The position numbers were made by a program, and so were the translations under genes. From assembly GCA_002346425.1 (NCBI GenBank), contig DDZS01000058.1, positions 1,022-14,963 of the forward strand: a stretch of DNA of 13,942 nucleotides, written 5' to 3'. Positions 1-7,032 of the stretch are shown here, piece after piece. The notes under the pieces are model-generated. The model worked only from the letters and a program-made list of their open reading frames with translations, made no database searches and was not told the DNA's origin. How positions within the stretch are numbered: position 1 is the first letter of the stretch; each line of letters starts with the position of its first letter. Origin of the DNA: Alphaproteobacteria bacterium UBA3002. Lineage in GTDB: Bacteria > Pseudomonadota > Alphaproteobacteria > Rickettsiales > UBA3002.

Positions 1-276
1 GGCCTCTGCCGATTTCAGCGCGTTCATCCGCGCTTCGCGTTCTTCATTTGTCAGGAAGCGGCCATCTTTTTTGCCTTGCTTGTCGACTTCCATCATTTTG
101 CCGCCAGAACCGGCGCGCGCGAAGTTCCGCGTTTTCTTTACCTCAACCGTAACGGTCTTGGTGCGTCCGCGTTGAAAATTCTGCTTCACCTGCCCGCCAT
201 CAACCGTTTTGGTCAGTGACAGGGTTTTGGGCCGAGGCCCGGTGGCTTTGCTATCTTTTGTGTCCGTATCGCTCAT
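1..276 (-). CDS. infB: Translation initiation factor IF-2, N-terminal part (runs off the left edge)
   Basis: IF-2 is the GTPase that brings initiator fMet-tRNA to the 30S subunit and promotes subunit joining in the cytoplasm. Only the first 92 codons are present, reading from the ATG at 276 leftwards with no stop before base 1. The visible part is the basic, poorly conserved N-terminus: it contains GRTKTVTVEVKKTRN at about residues 36-50, the IF-2-associated motif usual in alphaproteobacteria, then a charged segment ending LTNEEREARMNALKSAEA. The GTPase domain lies outside the window, so no catalytic motif can be checked. The start is supported by an AAAAGAGA ribosome binding site just upstream and by its place 21 bases after the ylxR stop. 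It is the last visible gene of the rimP-nusA-ylxR-infB operon. Identity is secure from motif plus synteny. Confidence 0.93.
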   Translation of the reverse strand, partial: MSDTDTKDSKATGPRPKTLSLTKTVDGGQVKQNFQRGRTKTVTVEVKKTRNFARAGSGGKMMEVDKQGKKDGRFLTNEEREARMNALKSAEA

Positions 277-297
277 AATCTCTTTTCTTTTCGCGGC

Positions 298-912
298 TTA
301 TAACGCGCTTTTTTCAACAAATCCAGTAAAACGCCTTATTTCCTGCAACATTTTTTCCGCACCCTCACCTTTCAGCAGCGCCACATGCGTCGCATTTTCG
401 ACGCCGCAGATGCGGGAAAGCTGTTCGCGGGTAAGGCTGGAATCCTGCCAGACTGCGGCATCCGCCAATTTGCGCTTCCCATCTTCCGCAGCATCGGCAG
501 CATGCAATATAGCCAAGACATCCCCACGCAACAGCGCATGGTGAACCTTGTCGAATCCCTGAATCGCCCGTCCAGCCTTGCGTGCTAAAGCCAGCGACTG
601 CTCCGCTCGGGTCTCCAGCAAACGGGCCGTCTGGGCACTCAGATCATATGGGACGTTCACCGGCTTTTTCAATGCCCGGGCAAAACGTTTCTCATCCACC
701 GCCCGTTGCACGATGGCGTACTGCGCCTTTACCCAGCATCCACGCCCCGGCAATTTGCCCGCCACATCCGGCACCACCACGCTATCCGGGCCTTCGACAA
801 AGCGAATTAACTGCGCTTTATCGCAGGCCTCCCGCGTGACGATGCAGGTGCGCTCGGGCGCTTTGCGATCCTGTTTGAGTCCGTCGGGATTAGGCTGCGT
901 CACCGTCTCCAT
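298..912 (-). CDS. ylxR: YlxR (DUF448) RNA-binding protein fused to an L7Ae-like domain
   Basis: This 204-residue protein has two parts. Residues about 18-95 are a YlxR/DUF448 domain, shown by RTCIVTRE (21-28) and LPGRGCWV (54-61). Residues about 98-200 resemble the L7Ae/L30e fold, with LALARKAGRAIQGFDKV at 107-123. Both are RNA-binding folds. The YlxR family sits between nusA and infB in many bacteria; it has been linked to RNase P and to nucleoid or transcription regulation in some of them, but the role here is inferred only. The start at 912 overlaps the end of nusA by 23 bases in another frame. No good ribosome binding site precedes it, so translational coupling to nusA is likely. The two-domain form is usual in alphaproteobacteria and is not a new fusion. 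Confidence 0.9.
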   Translation of the reverse strand: METVTQPNPDGLKQDRKAPERTCIVTREACDKAQLIRFVEGPDSVVVPDVAGKLPGRGCWVKAQYAIVQRAVDEKRFARALKKPVNVPYDLSAQTARLLETRAEQSLALARKAGRAIQGFDKVHHALLRGDVLAILHAADAAEDGKRKLADAAVWQDSSLTREQLSRICGVENATHVALLKGEGAEKMLQEIRRFTGFVEKSAL

Positions 913-2422
913 CGAACCAATGCGCGCGGGCTTGCATGATCAACTCATTCACCTGCTCTTCGTCCAGATCCATATCCGGGAACAAGTCCATGAATTCCTG
1001 AGCCGATAGATCGGCCAGATCGTCCAGCGATTTGACGCCTTTCAGCGGCAGTTGCTTCAGGAAGTCGAGCGGTAGTGGCTCAAAATTGATCAGGTCGTCG
1101 CTCACGCCCATCGCTTGCAATTTTTTATGCGTTTCTTCGGTTTGCGCTTCCAGATAATCGCGCGCGCGGCCGCGTAATTCTTCCGCCACATCCGCATCAA
1201 AGCCTTCGATAGACGCCAAATCTTCCACCGGTACATACGCCACTTCGTCAATCGATGTGAAGCCTTCGGTTACCAGCAGATGCGCAATCACTTCTTCAAC
1301 ATTCAACGCGTCAATGAACATACCGGACAGACGGTTGAATTCTTCGCTGCGACGCTCAGATTCAGCATCTTCGGTCAGGATATCGATATTCCAGCCGATC
1401 AATTGTGACGCCAGGCGCACATTCTGACCGCGGCGGCCAATCGCCAATGACAACTGATCATCAGGAACCACGACTTCCACGCGGTTATTATCCTCATCCA
1501 GCACCACTTTGGTTACTTCGGCTGAAGACAGTGCGTTTACGATAAAGGTAGCCGGATCTTCCGCATATTCTACGATATCCACGCGCTCGCCCTGCAATTC
1601 GGTAACGACCGCTTGCACCCGCGTACCGCGTACACCCACACAAGATAGGACCGGATTAACCGTCGGATCGTGCGAGACCACGGCGATTTTCGCGCGGCTA
1701 CCCGGATCGCGGGCCACGGAAACGATTTCCACCAGCCCATCATAAATTTCCGGCACTTCTTGTGCAAAAAGTTTACGCATAAAGTCGGGATGCGTACGTG
1801 ACAGCAGCACCTGCGGGCCGTGATTTTCTTCTGAGACTTTATAAATATAGGCACGGATACGATCGCCAACGCGGAAACTCTCGCGGGGGATCAACTCATC
1901 TTTACGAATCATCGCTTCGGTACGGCCAAAATCGACAATCACGTTGCCGTATTCGATACGCTTCACCGTACCGTTCACAATCTCGCCCTGCTTGTCTTTA
2001 AATTCTTCATACTGACGCAGACGCTCCGCTTCGCGTACTTTCTGAACAATCACCTGTTTGGCGGTTTGCGCGGCGATACGGCCAAAATCAATCGGCGGCA
2101 GCGGGTCTTTAATCACCGCGCCCACTTCGAGTGATGCGTCTTTTTTCTTCGCATCAGCCACCAAAATCTGTTGCGGCGCCAGCTCTTCATCCAACTCTTC
2201 CACCACATGCGTCTGACGATAGAGCTGAATTTCTCCGGTATTGCGGTTGATTTCAGCGCGAATATCATGCTCCAATCCGTATTTACGACGCCCTGCGGTT
2301 TGAATCGCCTGTTCCATCGCATCCAACACCGAATCGCGATCAAGGTTTTTCTCCCGCGCGACCGCATCCGCGATCTGGATCATTTCGCCATTGCCGAAAG
2401 ACATTGCTTTTGCTGTTGCCAT
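890..2422 (-). CDS. nusA: Transcription termination/antitermination factor NusA
   Basis: NusA binds RNA polymerase and nascent RNA and modulates pausing, intrinsic termination and antitermination. The 510-residue product has the full domain order: N-terminal polymerase-binding domain (about 8-130), S1 domain (about 143-208, with GTVKRIEYGNVIVDFG), KH1 (about 225-300, GVRG loop at 263-266), KH2 (about 302-350, GRRG loop at 329-332), then two C-terminal helix-hairpin-helix repeats (about 365-425 and 445-503) ending in the conserved ARAHWF. The length is slightly above the 495 residues of E. coli. KH1 reads NPVLSCVGVRG where PVGACVG is usual, a mild variation. The ATG at 2422 is preceded by AAAGGAAA at good spacing. 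It follows rimP by 17 bases and overlaps ylxR, so it belongs to one operon that may be autoregulated through the leader hairpin before rimP. Confidence 0.97.
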   Translation of the reverse strand: MATAKAMSFGNGEMIQIADAVAREKNLDRDSVLDAMEQAIQTAGRRKYGLEHDIRAEINRNTGEIQLYRQTHVVEELDEELAPQQILVADAKKKDASLEVGAVIKDPLPPIDFGRIAAQTAKQVIVQKVREAERLRQYEEFKDKQGEIVNGTVKRIEYGNVIVDFGRTEAMIRKDELIPRESFRVGDRIRAYIYKVSEENHGPQVLLSRTHPDFMRKLFAQEVPEIYDGLVEIVSVARDPGSRAKIAVVSHDPTVNPVLSCVGVRGTRVQAVVTELQGERVDIVEYAEDPATFIVNALSSAEVTKVVLDEDNNRVEVVVPDDQLSLAIGRRGQNVRLASQLIGWNIDILTEDAESERRSEEFNRLSGMFIDALNVEEVIAHLLVTEGFTSIDEVAYVPVEDLASIEGFDADVAEELRGRARDYLEAQTEETHKKLQAMGVSDDLINFEPLPLDFLKQLPLKGVKSLDDLADLSAQEFMDLFPDMDLDEEQVNELIMQARAHWFDGDGDAA

Positions 2423-2439
2423 TGTTTTGGTTTCCTTTG

Positions 2440-2964
2440 TTAGTGTAACGTTTCTGTTGGTTTGTGTTTCCGAAAATGCCCGTCCTTATGCGCTTTCATC
2501 AGCGCCTCGGTGACGACCGGCTTGGCCTGCCGGATATTGGTGAGCGGCAGCGCATAAGTCGTGCGATCGACTTCGATTCGCACTTCGTTACCTTCGACGC
2601 CAATCAATTGCCCGCGGAAGCGGCGGCGGCCCTCGACTGGGAGATTGACCTCAATTGAGGTTTCAAAGCCAGCATAGGTCGCGAAATCTTCTGCTTTCAC
2701 CAGCGGACGGTCAATCCCCGGCGAGCTGACTTCGAGGTCATAGCGCCCAGGTATCACATCCTCGACATCTAAAATCGCCGAAATCGTATGACTCGCATCC
2801 GCGCATTGGTCGAGCGTGATGCTACCTGTCGACGTATCTTCTAGCAAAATCTGCACTTTTTTGCTTTTTGTGCCCTGCAAAATGCGAATCTGCACCACGC
2901 CCAGACCTTTCATGGCCAGCGGCTTGGCGATCACATCTTCAATCTTTGCTTCGGTCGTTTGCAT
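2440..2964 (-). CDS. rimP: Ribosome maturation factor RimP
   Basis: RimP assists late 30S assembly, near the S12/S19 binding steps. The 174-residue product has the N-terminal alpha/beta domain with the conserved SPGIDRPL at 81-88, followed by a C-terminal SH3-like domain containing GRRRFRGQLIGVEGNEVRIEV. I chose the ATG at 2964. The frame stays open to a GTG at 3012, but that codon lies inside the terminator hairpin at 2996-3013, the extra 16 residues (rich in Pro, Leu and Ile) are unlike RimP, and family members begin close to the IEDVI helix seen at 8-12. The ribosome binding site is weak (TTAGG, about 5 bases before the ATG). It is the first gene of the rimP-nusA-ylxR-infB operon, the usual bacterial arrangement. 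Confidence 0.93.
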   Translation of the reverse strand: MQTTEAKIEDVIAKPLAMKGLGVVQIRILQGTKSKKVQILLEDTSTGSITLDQCADASHTISAILDVEDVIPGRYDLEVSSPGIDRPLVKAEDFATYAGFETSIEVNLPVEGRRRFRGQLIGVEGNEVRIEVDRTTYALPLTNIRQAKPVVTEALMKAHKDGHFRKHKPTETLH

Positions 2965-2987
2965 AATGCCTAATACAATTTTACCCA

Positions 2988-3013
2988 ATAAAAAAGGCGG
3001 CCGTTGGGCCACC
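2988..3013 (-). terminator. Rho-independent terminator or attenuator before rimP
   Basis: Read on the minus strand, GGTGGCC, a CAAC loop and GGCCGCC form a 7-bp GC-rich stem with one G-U pair (2996-3013), followed at once by six T residues and ATTG (2987-2995). This is a textbook intrinsic terminator for transcripts coming from metK-trmB. On the plus strand the same stem is followed by TGTTTTTGTTTTTT, so it could work in both directions, although no plus-strand gene feeds it. It lies only 31 bases before the rimP ATG, which leaves little room for a separate promoter; see the attenuation finding. Confidence 0.72.
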
Positions 3014-3039
3014 TGTTTTTGTTTTTTCCGATTGTGCCT

Positions 3040-3068
3040 GTCTTATGCCAGCTACGTTAGGATTGCAA
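3040..3068 (-). promoter_or_regulatory. Possible promoter upstream of the rimP leader hairpin
   Basis: Just after the trmB stop, the minus strand reads TTGCAA (3063-3068), 17 bases, then TAAGAC (3040-3045). This is a moderate match to a sigma-70-type promoter with ideal spacing. Transcripts starting near 3033 would carry the terminator hairpin at 2996-3013 before reaching rimP. The -10 box matches at only three of six positions, and the -35 box lies in a 12-base word repeated near ispA, so this is tentative. Confidence 0.3.
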
Positions 3069-3075
3069 GCGGATT

Positions 3076-3768
3076 TTACACGCGGCGCGCGGTAATAAAC
3101 ACGGCGTCACCTCCATGCTTATTGTTTTTTAACTGATATTTGGTTTCTGCCCAGTCTTCAGGTGGCTGCTGCCAATCTGCCTTGCTTTGCGCCGTCCATT
3201 CCCACTGCGGATGCGCCAGCAACAAAGCCAACATCCACTCGGCATAATCCGCATTATCCGTCGCTAATTGCAGCAGACTCTCTACCGGCTGTAGATGCGC
3301 TAGGCGATCCAGCAGCGGGCGATTCACAATCCGTCGTTTCTGATGCTTGGTTTTTGGCCAGGGGTCGGGAAACAAAATTTCGGTGCGCATTACAGATGCG
3401 GCAGGAAGGCAACGCAACACGGCCCACACATCGTCCGGCCACAATCGAATATTGGTGATATCGCGCGCTTCCATCTCCGCACACAGATTAGCCACGCCGT
3501 TAATGAAGGGCTCGCAACCGATAAAATTACTATCCGGTTGGGTTGCAGCCCGCGCCGCTAAATGCTCCCCCTGCCCGAATCCAATTTCCAATTGCAGCGG
3601 GTTTGCATTACCGAATAAAGCAACGAGGTCAATCTCGCCGTTCGGCGGATCATTTAACGTAATCGCATATTTTGCCAGAACGCGCTGCAGGGATTTTTTT
3701 TTCGCCGGTTGAATGCGGCGTCCCTTGCGGCGGCCAAAGCTGCGTAGCGGCGTATCAGTCTGCGTCAC
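3076..3768 (-). CDS. trmB: tRNA (guanine-N7-)-methyltransferase TrmB
   Basis: TrmB uses S-adenosylmethionine to make m7G46 in the variable loop of tRNAs. The 230-residue product has the class I methyltransferase glycine motif LEIGFGQGEHL (60-70), the family signature FPDPWPKTKHQKRRIV (133-148), TDNADYAEWML (170-180) and a C-terminal TKYQLK (209-214) matching the usual T-x-Y-E-x-K. The frame is open to 3912, deep inside metK, but alphaproteobacterial TrmB starts just before PLRSFGRRKGR. I therefore place the start at the GTG at 3768, which gives a 14-base overlap with metK; a TTG at 3774 is the alternative. Lacking a clear ribosome binding site, it is probably coupled to metK, whose product supplies its cofactor. 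Function is secure, the exact start less so. Confidence 0.93.
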   Translation of the reverse strand: MTQTDTPLRSFGRRKGRRIQPAKKKSLQRVLAKYAITLNDPPNGEIDLVALFGNANPLQLEIGFGQGEHLAARAATQPDSNFIGCEPFINGVANLCAEMEARDITNIRLWPDDVWAVLRCLPAASVMRTEILFPDPWPKTKHQKRRIVNRPLLDRLAHLQPVESLLQLATDNADYAEWMLALLLAHPQWEWTAQSKADWQQPPEDWAETKYQLKNNKHGGDAVFITARRV

Positions 3769-4957
3769 TGCCAAGATTGAAATGCGTGCGAATACTATCG
3801 ACCAGATCGGCTTTCTCCCAAGAGAAACGGCCCTGATCGTCTGGTTTGCGTCCGAAATGGCCATAGGTCGCGGTGGCAGCATAAATAGGGCGATTAAGTT
3901 GCAAATGCTCACGAATGCCGCGCGGCGATAAATTCATCAACTCTGGCAATACCTTTTCCAGTTCCATATCATCTACTTTGCCGGTGTCTTGGGTGTTGAC
4001 GTAAAAACTAATCGGATGCGATACGCCAATGGCATACGAAATCTGAATGAGACAGCGCCGTGCCAGCCCTGCCGCAACGACATTCTTTGCCAGATAGCGC
4101 GCGGCATAGGCCGCAGAACGGTCGACCTTAGTCGGGTCTTTACCGGAAAAGGCGCCGCCGCCATGCGGTGCTGCGCCACCATAGGTGTCGACGATAATCT
4201 TACGGCCCGTCAGCCCGGCATCCCCATCCGGACCGCCGATGATAAATTGCCCGGTTGGGTTCACGTAAAACTCTTCTTCCGGGCACATCCACCCTTCTGG
4301 AATCGCTTCTAATACATAGCCCCGCACCAGTTCGCGGATCTCTTTTTGATTGATGTCTGGCGAATGCTGCGTCGAGACTACGATTGAGGCACAGCCCACC
4401 GGTTCGCCATTCTCATAGCGCAGACTGACTTGCGATTTAGCGTCCGGCAGTAATCGTTCTTCCCCGCCATGCCGTGCTTTGGATAAATTCTGCAGAATCA
4501 TATTGGCGTATTTAATCGGCGCGGGCATTAAATCTGGCGTTTCATCGCAGGCGAAGCCGAACATGATACCCTGATCGCCGGCGCCTTCGTCTTTGCCCGC
4601 ATCGTTACTATCCACCCCCATCGCGATATCGCCCGATTGCTCATGCACGTGGTTATGAATATCCAGATTGCGCCAGTGAAAGCCTTCTTGATTATAGCCA
4701 ATTTCGCGCACTTTTTCGCGGGCGATATCATCCATTTGGCCTTTACTGATATTTTCAACTCCGCGACGCTCACCCGCGATAATTAACTGATTGGTTGTAG
4801 CCAATACTTCAATCGCCGCGCGTGCATAGGGATTTTCTGCCAAAAACGCATCGACCAGCGCGTCGGAAATCTGGTCGCACACTTTATCAGGGTGGCCTTC
4901 AGAGACGGATTCGCTGGTGAAAATATACGAATGGCGGTTATTGGAGTGCTGAATCAC
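3755..4957 (-). CDS. metK: S-adenosylmethionine synthetase (methionine adenosyltransferase)
   Basis: MetK makes S-adenosylmethionine from methionine and ATP, releasing phosphate and pyrophosphate. The 400-residue product is full length and carries the N-terminal FTSESVSEGHPDKVCDQISD (13-32), the ATP motif GAGDQGIMFGFA (125-136) and the phosphate-binding loop GGGAFSGKDPTKVDRS (266-281). The start is a GTG at 4957, supported by an AAAGAG ribosome binding site about 8-13 bases upstream; no in-frame ATG upstream fits. It overlaps trmB at its 3' end. The XRE gene ends 69 bases upstream and a plausible promoter lies in that gap. The predicted leader of about 30 bases is too short for the known S-adenosylmethionine riboswitch classes, so I see no riboswitch. 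Confidence 0.97.
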   Translation of the reverse strand: MIQHSNNRHSYIFTSESVSEGHPDKVCDQISDALVDAFLAENPYARAAIEVLATTNQLIIAGERRGVENISKGQMDDIAREKVREIGYNQEGFHWRNLDIHNHVHEQSGDIAMGVDSNDAGKDEGAGDQGIMFGFACDETPDLMPAPIKYANMILQNLSKARHGGEERLLPDAKSQVSLRYENGEPVGCASIVVSTQHSPDINQKEIRELVRGYVLEAIPEGWMCPEEEFYVNPTGQFIIGGPDGDAGLTGRKIIVDTYGGAAPHGGGAFSGKDPTKVDRSAAYAARYLAKNVVAAGLARRCLIQISYAIGVSHPISFYVNTQDTGKVDDMELEKVLPELMNLSPRGIREHLQLNRPIYAATATYGHFGRKPDDQGRFSWEKADLVDSIRTHFNLGSDAD

Positions 4958-4995
4958 GGAAAAATCTCTTTCACTTAAACTGGATAATGCCGCCG

Positions 4996-5024
4996 AACCT
5001 ATGCAACCGCCGCACCCAAGTCAA
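4996..5024 (-). promoter_or_regulatory. Candidate metK promoter
   Basis: In the gap between the XRE gene and metK, the minus strand reads TTGACT (5019-5024), a 17-base spacer, then TAGGTT (4996-5001). The -35 box is near consensus and the spacing ideal; the -10 box is weaker. Transcription would start near 4989 and leave a leader of about 30 bases before the GTG. The -35 box lies immediately beside the XRE stop codon. Confidence 0.45.
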
Positions 5025-5026
5025 TA

Positions 5027-5443
5027 TCAGGATGCTTCTTGTTCGCTCGCCAATGTGCGCGCCAAATCATAAATAGAGCGCCGAAGCTTTTTTGAGGGGA
5101 TTTGGTAATAACAACGAATTAACTCTATTGTTTCTTTACTGGACAATTGCTCAGTTTGGAAACTCGGCGCAGCCGGTTCAGACATGCCATATTCATTCGT
5201 AGATGTTTGCAGCTCATCTTGCTCAAATTCATCGAAGAAATAGCCGACTGGCACTTTAAGATAGCTAGCAAATTGATAGAGACGGCTCGCGCCGATGCGG
5301 TTTACACCGCGCTCATACTTCTGAATTTGCTGAAAAGTGACTCCAATGGCATTGCCCAATACTTCTTGGCTTAGCCCCAGCACCGAACGGCGCAAACGCA
5401 AACGCTTACCAACATGTATATCTACTGGGTGGGGTCCAGCCAT
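5027..5443 (-). CDS. XRE-family helix-turn-helix regulator (PhrR-like)
   Basis: This is a 138-residue DNA-binding regulator with one Cro/CI-type helix-turn-helix at about residues 12-66; the core is LSQEVLGNAIGVTFQQIQKYE (24-44) and the following NRIGASRLYQFASYLKVPVGYFF is typical of the alphaproteobacterial subfamily. The rest (about 75-138) is acidic, then helical and ends in ASEQEAS; it has no recognisable sensor domain. From general knowledge, this gene sits beside lnt in alphaproteobacteria, and in Sinorhizobium the pair is known as phrR and actA, linked to acid and stress tolerance. A targeted regulon here is inference. The ATG at 5443 is preceded by ACAGGA and a likely promoter of its own with a palindrome that could be an autoregulatory operator. 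Confidence 0.9.
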   Translation of the reverse strand: MAGPHPVDIHVGKRLRLRRSVLGLSQEVLGNAIGVTFQQIQKYERGVNRIGASRLYQFASYLKVPVGYFFDEFEQDELQTSTNEYGMSEPAAPSFQTEQLSSKETIELIRCYYQIPSKKLRRSIYDLARTLASEQEAS

Positions 5444-5468
5444 CGTTAATTCCTGTTAAATTTTTGGC

Positions 5469-5498
5469 ACTATATCGTTAAGCTTGCGCGATTCAAGC
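5469..5498 (-). promoter_or_regulatory. Likely promoter of the XRE gene with an embedded palindrome
   Basis: The minus strand has TTGAAT (5491-5496) 16 bases before TATAGT (5469-5474); reading the -35 as CTTGAA (5492-5497) gives a 17-base spacer. The -10 box is the best in the window. The element GCTTG-AATCGCG-CAAGC (5482-5498) is a perfect 5-bp inverted repeat spanning the -35 box, the position expected for a repressor operator. The predicted transcript would start near 5462 and leave about 20 bases of leader with the ACAGGA ribosome binding site. Operator function is inference. Confidence 0.5.
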
Positions 5499-5554
5499 AA
5501 AAAATGTCCCGTTATTGCATTGATTTTAAGTGGTATTTTGGACCGGTTCCAATG

Positions 5555-6997
5555 TTAATCCTGTATTGACCGGGTAAGTGTCTCATTTCTACGCAAATCC
5601 ACATCGATCACTCCGGATGTGTTTAAAGGTAACCATTCTAGGATGTTTCCATGTGCATCAATCACTGCTGAAATCCCGGTATTGGCGACACGTAGCATTG
5701 GTTTTTGCTGCTCAATCGCCCTAGCACGCGCCATTTGCAAATGTTGATAGGGCCCCGAGCTGTGGCCGAACCATGCGTCATTGGTGACATTAATTAATAA
5801 TTGAGATTCCGGCGAATTACTATAGTCCGGGAAGATGGATTCATAGCAAATCAGCGGCTGCGCCACCACTTCGGTACTGATGCGCATGGGCAGAACACTC
5901 CCCGCTTCGGTAAAATCAACACTACCCGGCGCGATTCTATCGAGCGGCAGCCACTGGCGCAGCGGCACATATTCTCCGAACGGTACCAAATGATGCTTGT
6001 GGTAGACCGATTCTATCACCCCATCGGGCGTGATTTGCACCACACTATTATAATAGGCTTTCCGATCATTATCGGCGGTCACTGCGCCAAATATTAGGCG
6101 CTGATGCGGCAATAACCATTCGGTCAGAATAGGTGGTACCGGCTGGTCGAGCTGAATGACGTAAGGATAACTGCTTTCCGGCCATAGAATGACATCGGCT
6201 TCCTCTTGCCCCTCTAATCGCGACAACGCGATATGTTTGCGCAACGCTTCCAGCTGAAAGGCTTCATCCCATTTCAGACTCTGAGGGATGTTGGCTTGGA
6301 TCATTCGCGCACGCAGCGGGATAGTAGGGTTCTTCGAGTAAGGCGCGGTTACTCCAATTCCCCAGCAGATGATCGGTATCGCTACGGCGCTCACACACCA
6401 CCGCCATTTCCGCTGCCACGCGCCATACGCCAAACACGCGGATAAAATCAACGTCACTGCGGTTAGCGGGTAAATGCCGATCCACGCGAACCAGCGCGCC
6501 AATCCATCGAGCGCGAGCCAGCTATATCCTGCCAGATTCCAGGGAAACCCGGTCAATATATGGCCGCGCAACCATTCGGAGAGAAACACTAACAGCACCG
6601 GCAAGGCATATCCGATCCCAGATTGCAGGATGCGCCCGAAGCGTTTCCCGCTGGCGGCATAGCGTTTCCCCACATAACCTGCAATGGCAGGAAATAGGGC
6701 GAATAAGCCATTCAATCCAAACAATGCGAAGGGGATCATCCAGCCAAAACGCACGAGATCGACGGTGAGGGAAATACAAATCCAATAAAGTCCGGCCAGG
6801 AAATAACCAAGGCCCCACCACCAGCTTAACCAAAAAGCCTGACGGGGAGTGACCGCTTGCCAGATCGCGTAACATAGATAGGCGTAGCTTACTAGGATAC
6901 AGGGGAATAAAAAGACCGGTGGCAGTGCGAGCGCGCCCACGGCACCTGCTATCAAACAGGGTAAACGCGACACGGTTAGCGGAAAACGGAATCTCAT
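5555..6997 (-). CDS. lnt: Apolipoprotein N-acyltransferase, lacking the usual last membrane helix
   Basis: Lnt adds the third acyl chain to the N-terminal cysteine of lipoproteins at the periplasmic face of the inner membrane. The 480-residue product has about seven hydrophobic segments in residues 8-216, then a periplasmic nitrilase domain. The catalytic triad is visible, numbered from the ATG: Glu274 in LWPESSYP, Lys334 in YHKHHLVPFGEY and Cys384 in ICYESIF. A GTG at 7000 precedes the ATG at 6997 directly; I prefer the ATG. Family members end in an eighth membrane helix after a T-x-Y-x-R-x-G-D-like segment, but here the protein stops at ETLTRSIQD with no such helix, and I found no continuation in other frames. 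It follows corC by 35 bases, as in E. coli. Confidence 0.93.
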   Translation of the reverse strand: MRFRFPLTVSRLPCLIAGAVGALALPPVFLFPCILVSYAYLCYAIWQAVTPRQAFWLSWWWGLGYFLAGLYWICISLTVDLVRFGWMIPFALFGLNGLFALFPAIAGYVGKRYAASGKRFGRILQSGIGYALPVLLVFLSEWLRGHILTGFPWNLAGYSWLALDGLARWFAWIGIYPLTAVTLILSACLAYGAWQRKWRWCVSAVAIPIICWGIGVTAPYSKNPTIPLRARMIQANIPQSLKWDEAFQLEALRKHIALSRLEGQEEADVILWPESSYPYVIQLDQPVPPILTEWLLPHQRLIFGAVTADNDRKAYYNSVVQITPDGVIESVYHKHHLVPFGEYVPLRQWLPLDRIAPGSVDFTEAGSVLPMRISTEVVAQPLICYESIFPDYSNSPESQLLINVTNDAWFGHSSGPYQHLQMARARAIEQQKPMLRVANTGISAVIDAHGNILEWLPLNTSGVIDVDLRRNETLTRSIQD

Positions 6998-7032
6998 CAC
7001 CGCTTACCGCTTAGCGCGTCCGTTCGTGTGAA

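Noticed and set aside
298..912. YlxR-L7Ae fusion as a novel domain combination
   Set aside because: This two-domain form between nusA and infB is common in alphaproteobacteria.
578..1009. Plus-strand open frames opposite ylxR and nusA
   Set aside because: They are antisense shadows of well-recognised conserved genes, with no domain resemblance or ribosome binding site.
2965..3012. GTG-initiated N-terminal extension of RimP
   Set aside because: The codon sits within the terminator stem, no ribosome binding site precedes it, and the extra residues are unlike RimP.
3769..3912. TrmB N-terminal extension inside metK
   Set aside because: The extra 48 residues are an antisense-free frame shadow of metK coding sequence; TrmB family members begin near PLRSFGRRKGR.
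4958..5026. A SAM-sensing riboswitch before metK
   Set aside because: The predicted leader is about 30 bases and no pseudoknot or conserved core of the known S-adenosylmethionine classes is visible.
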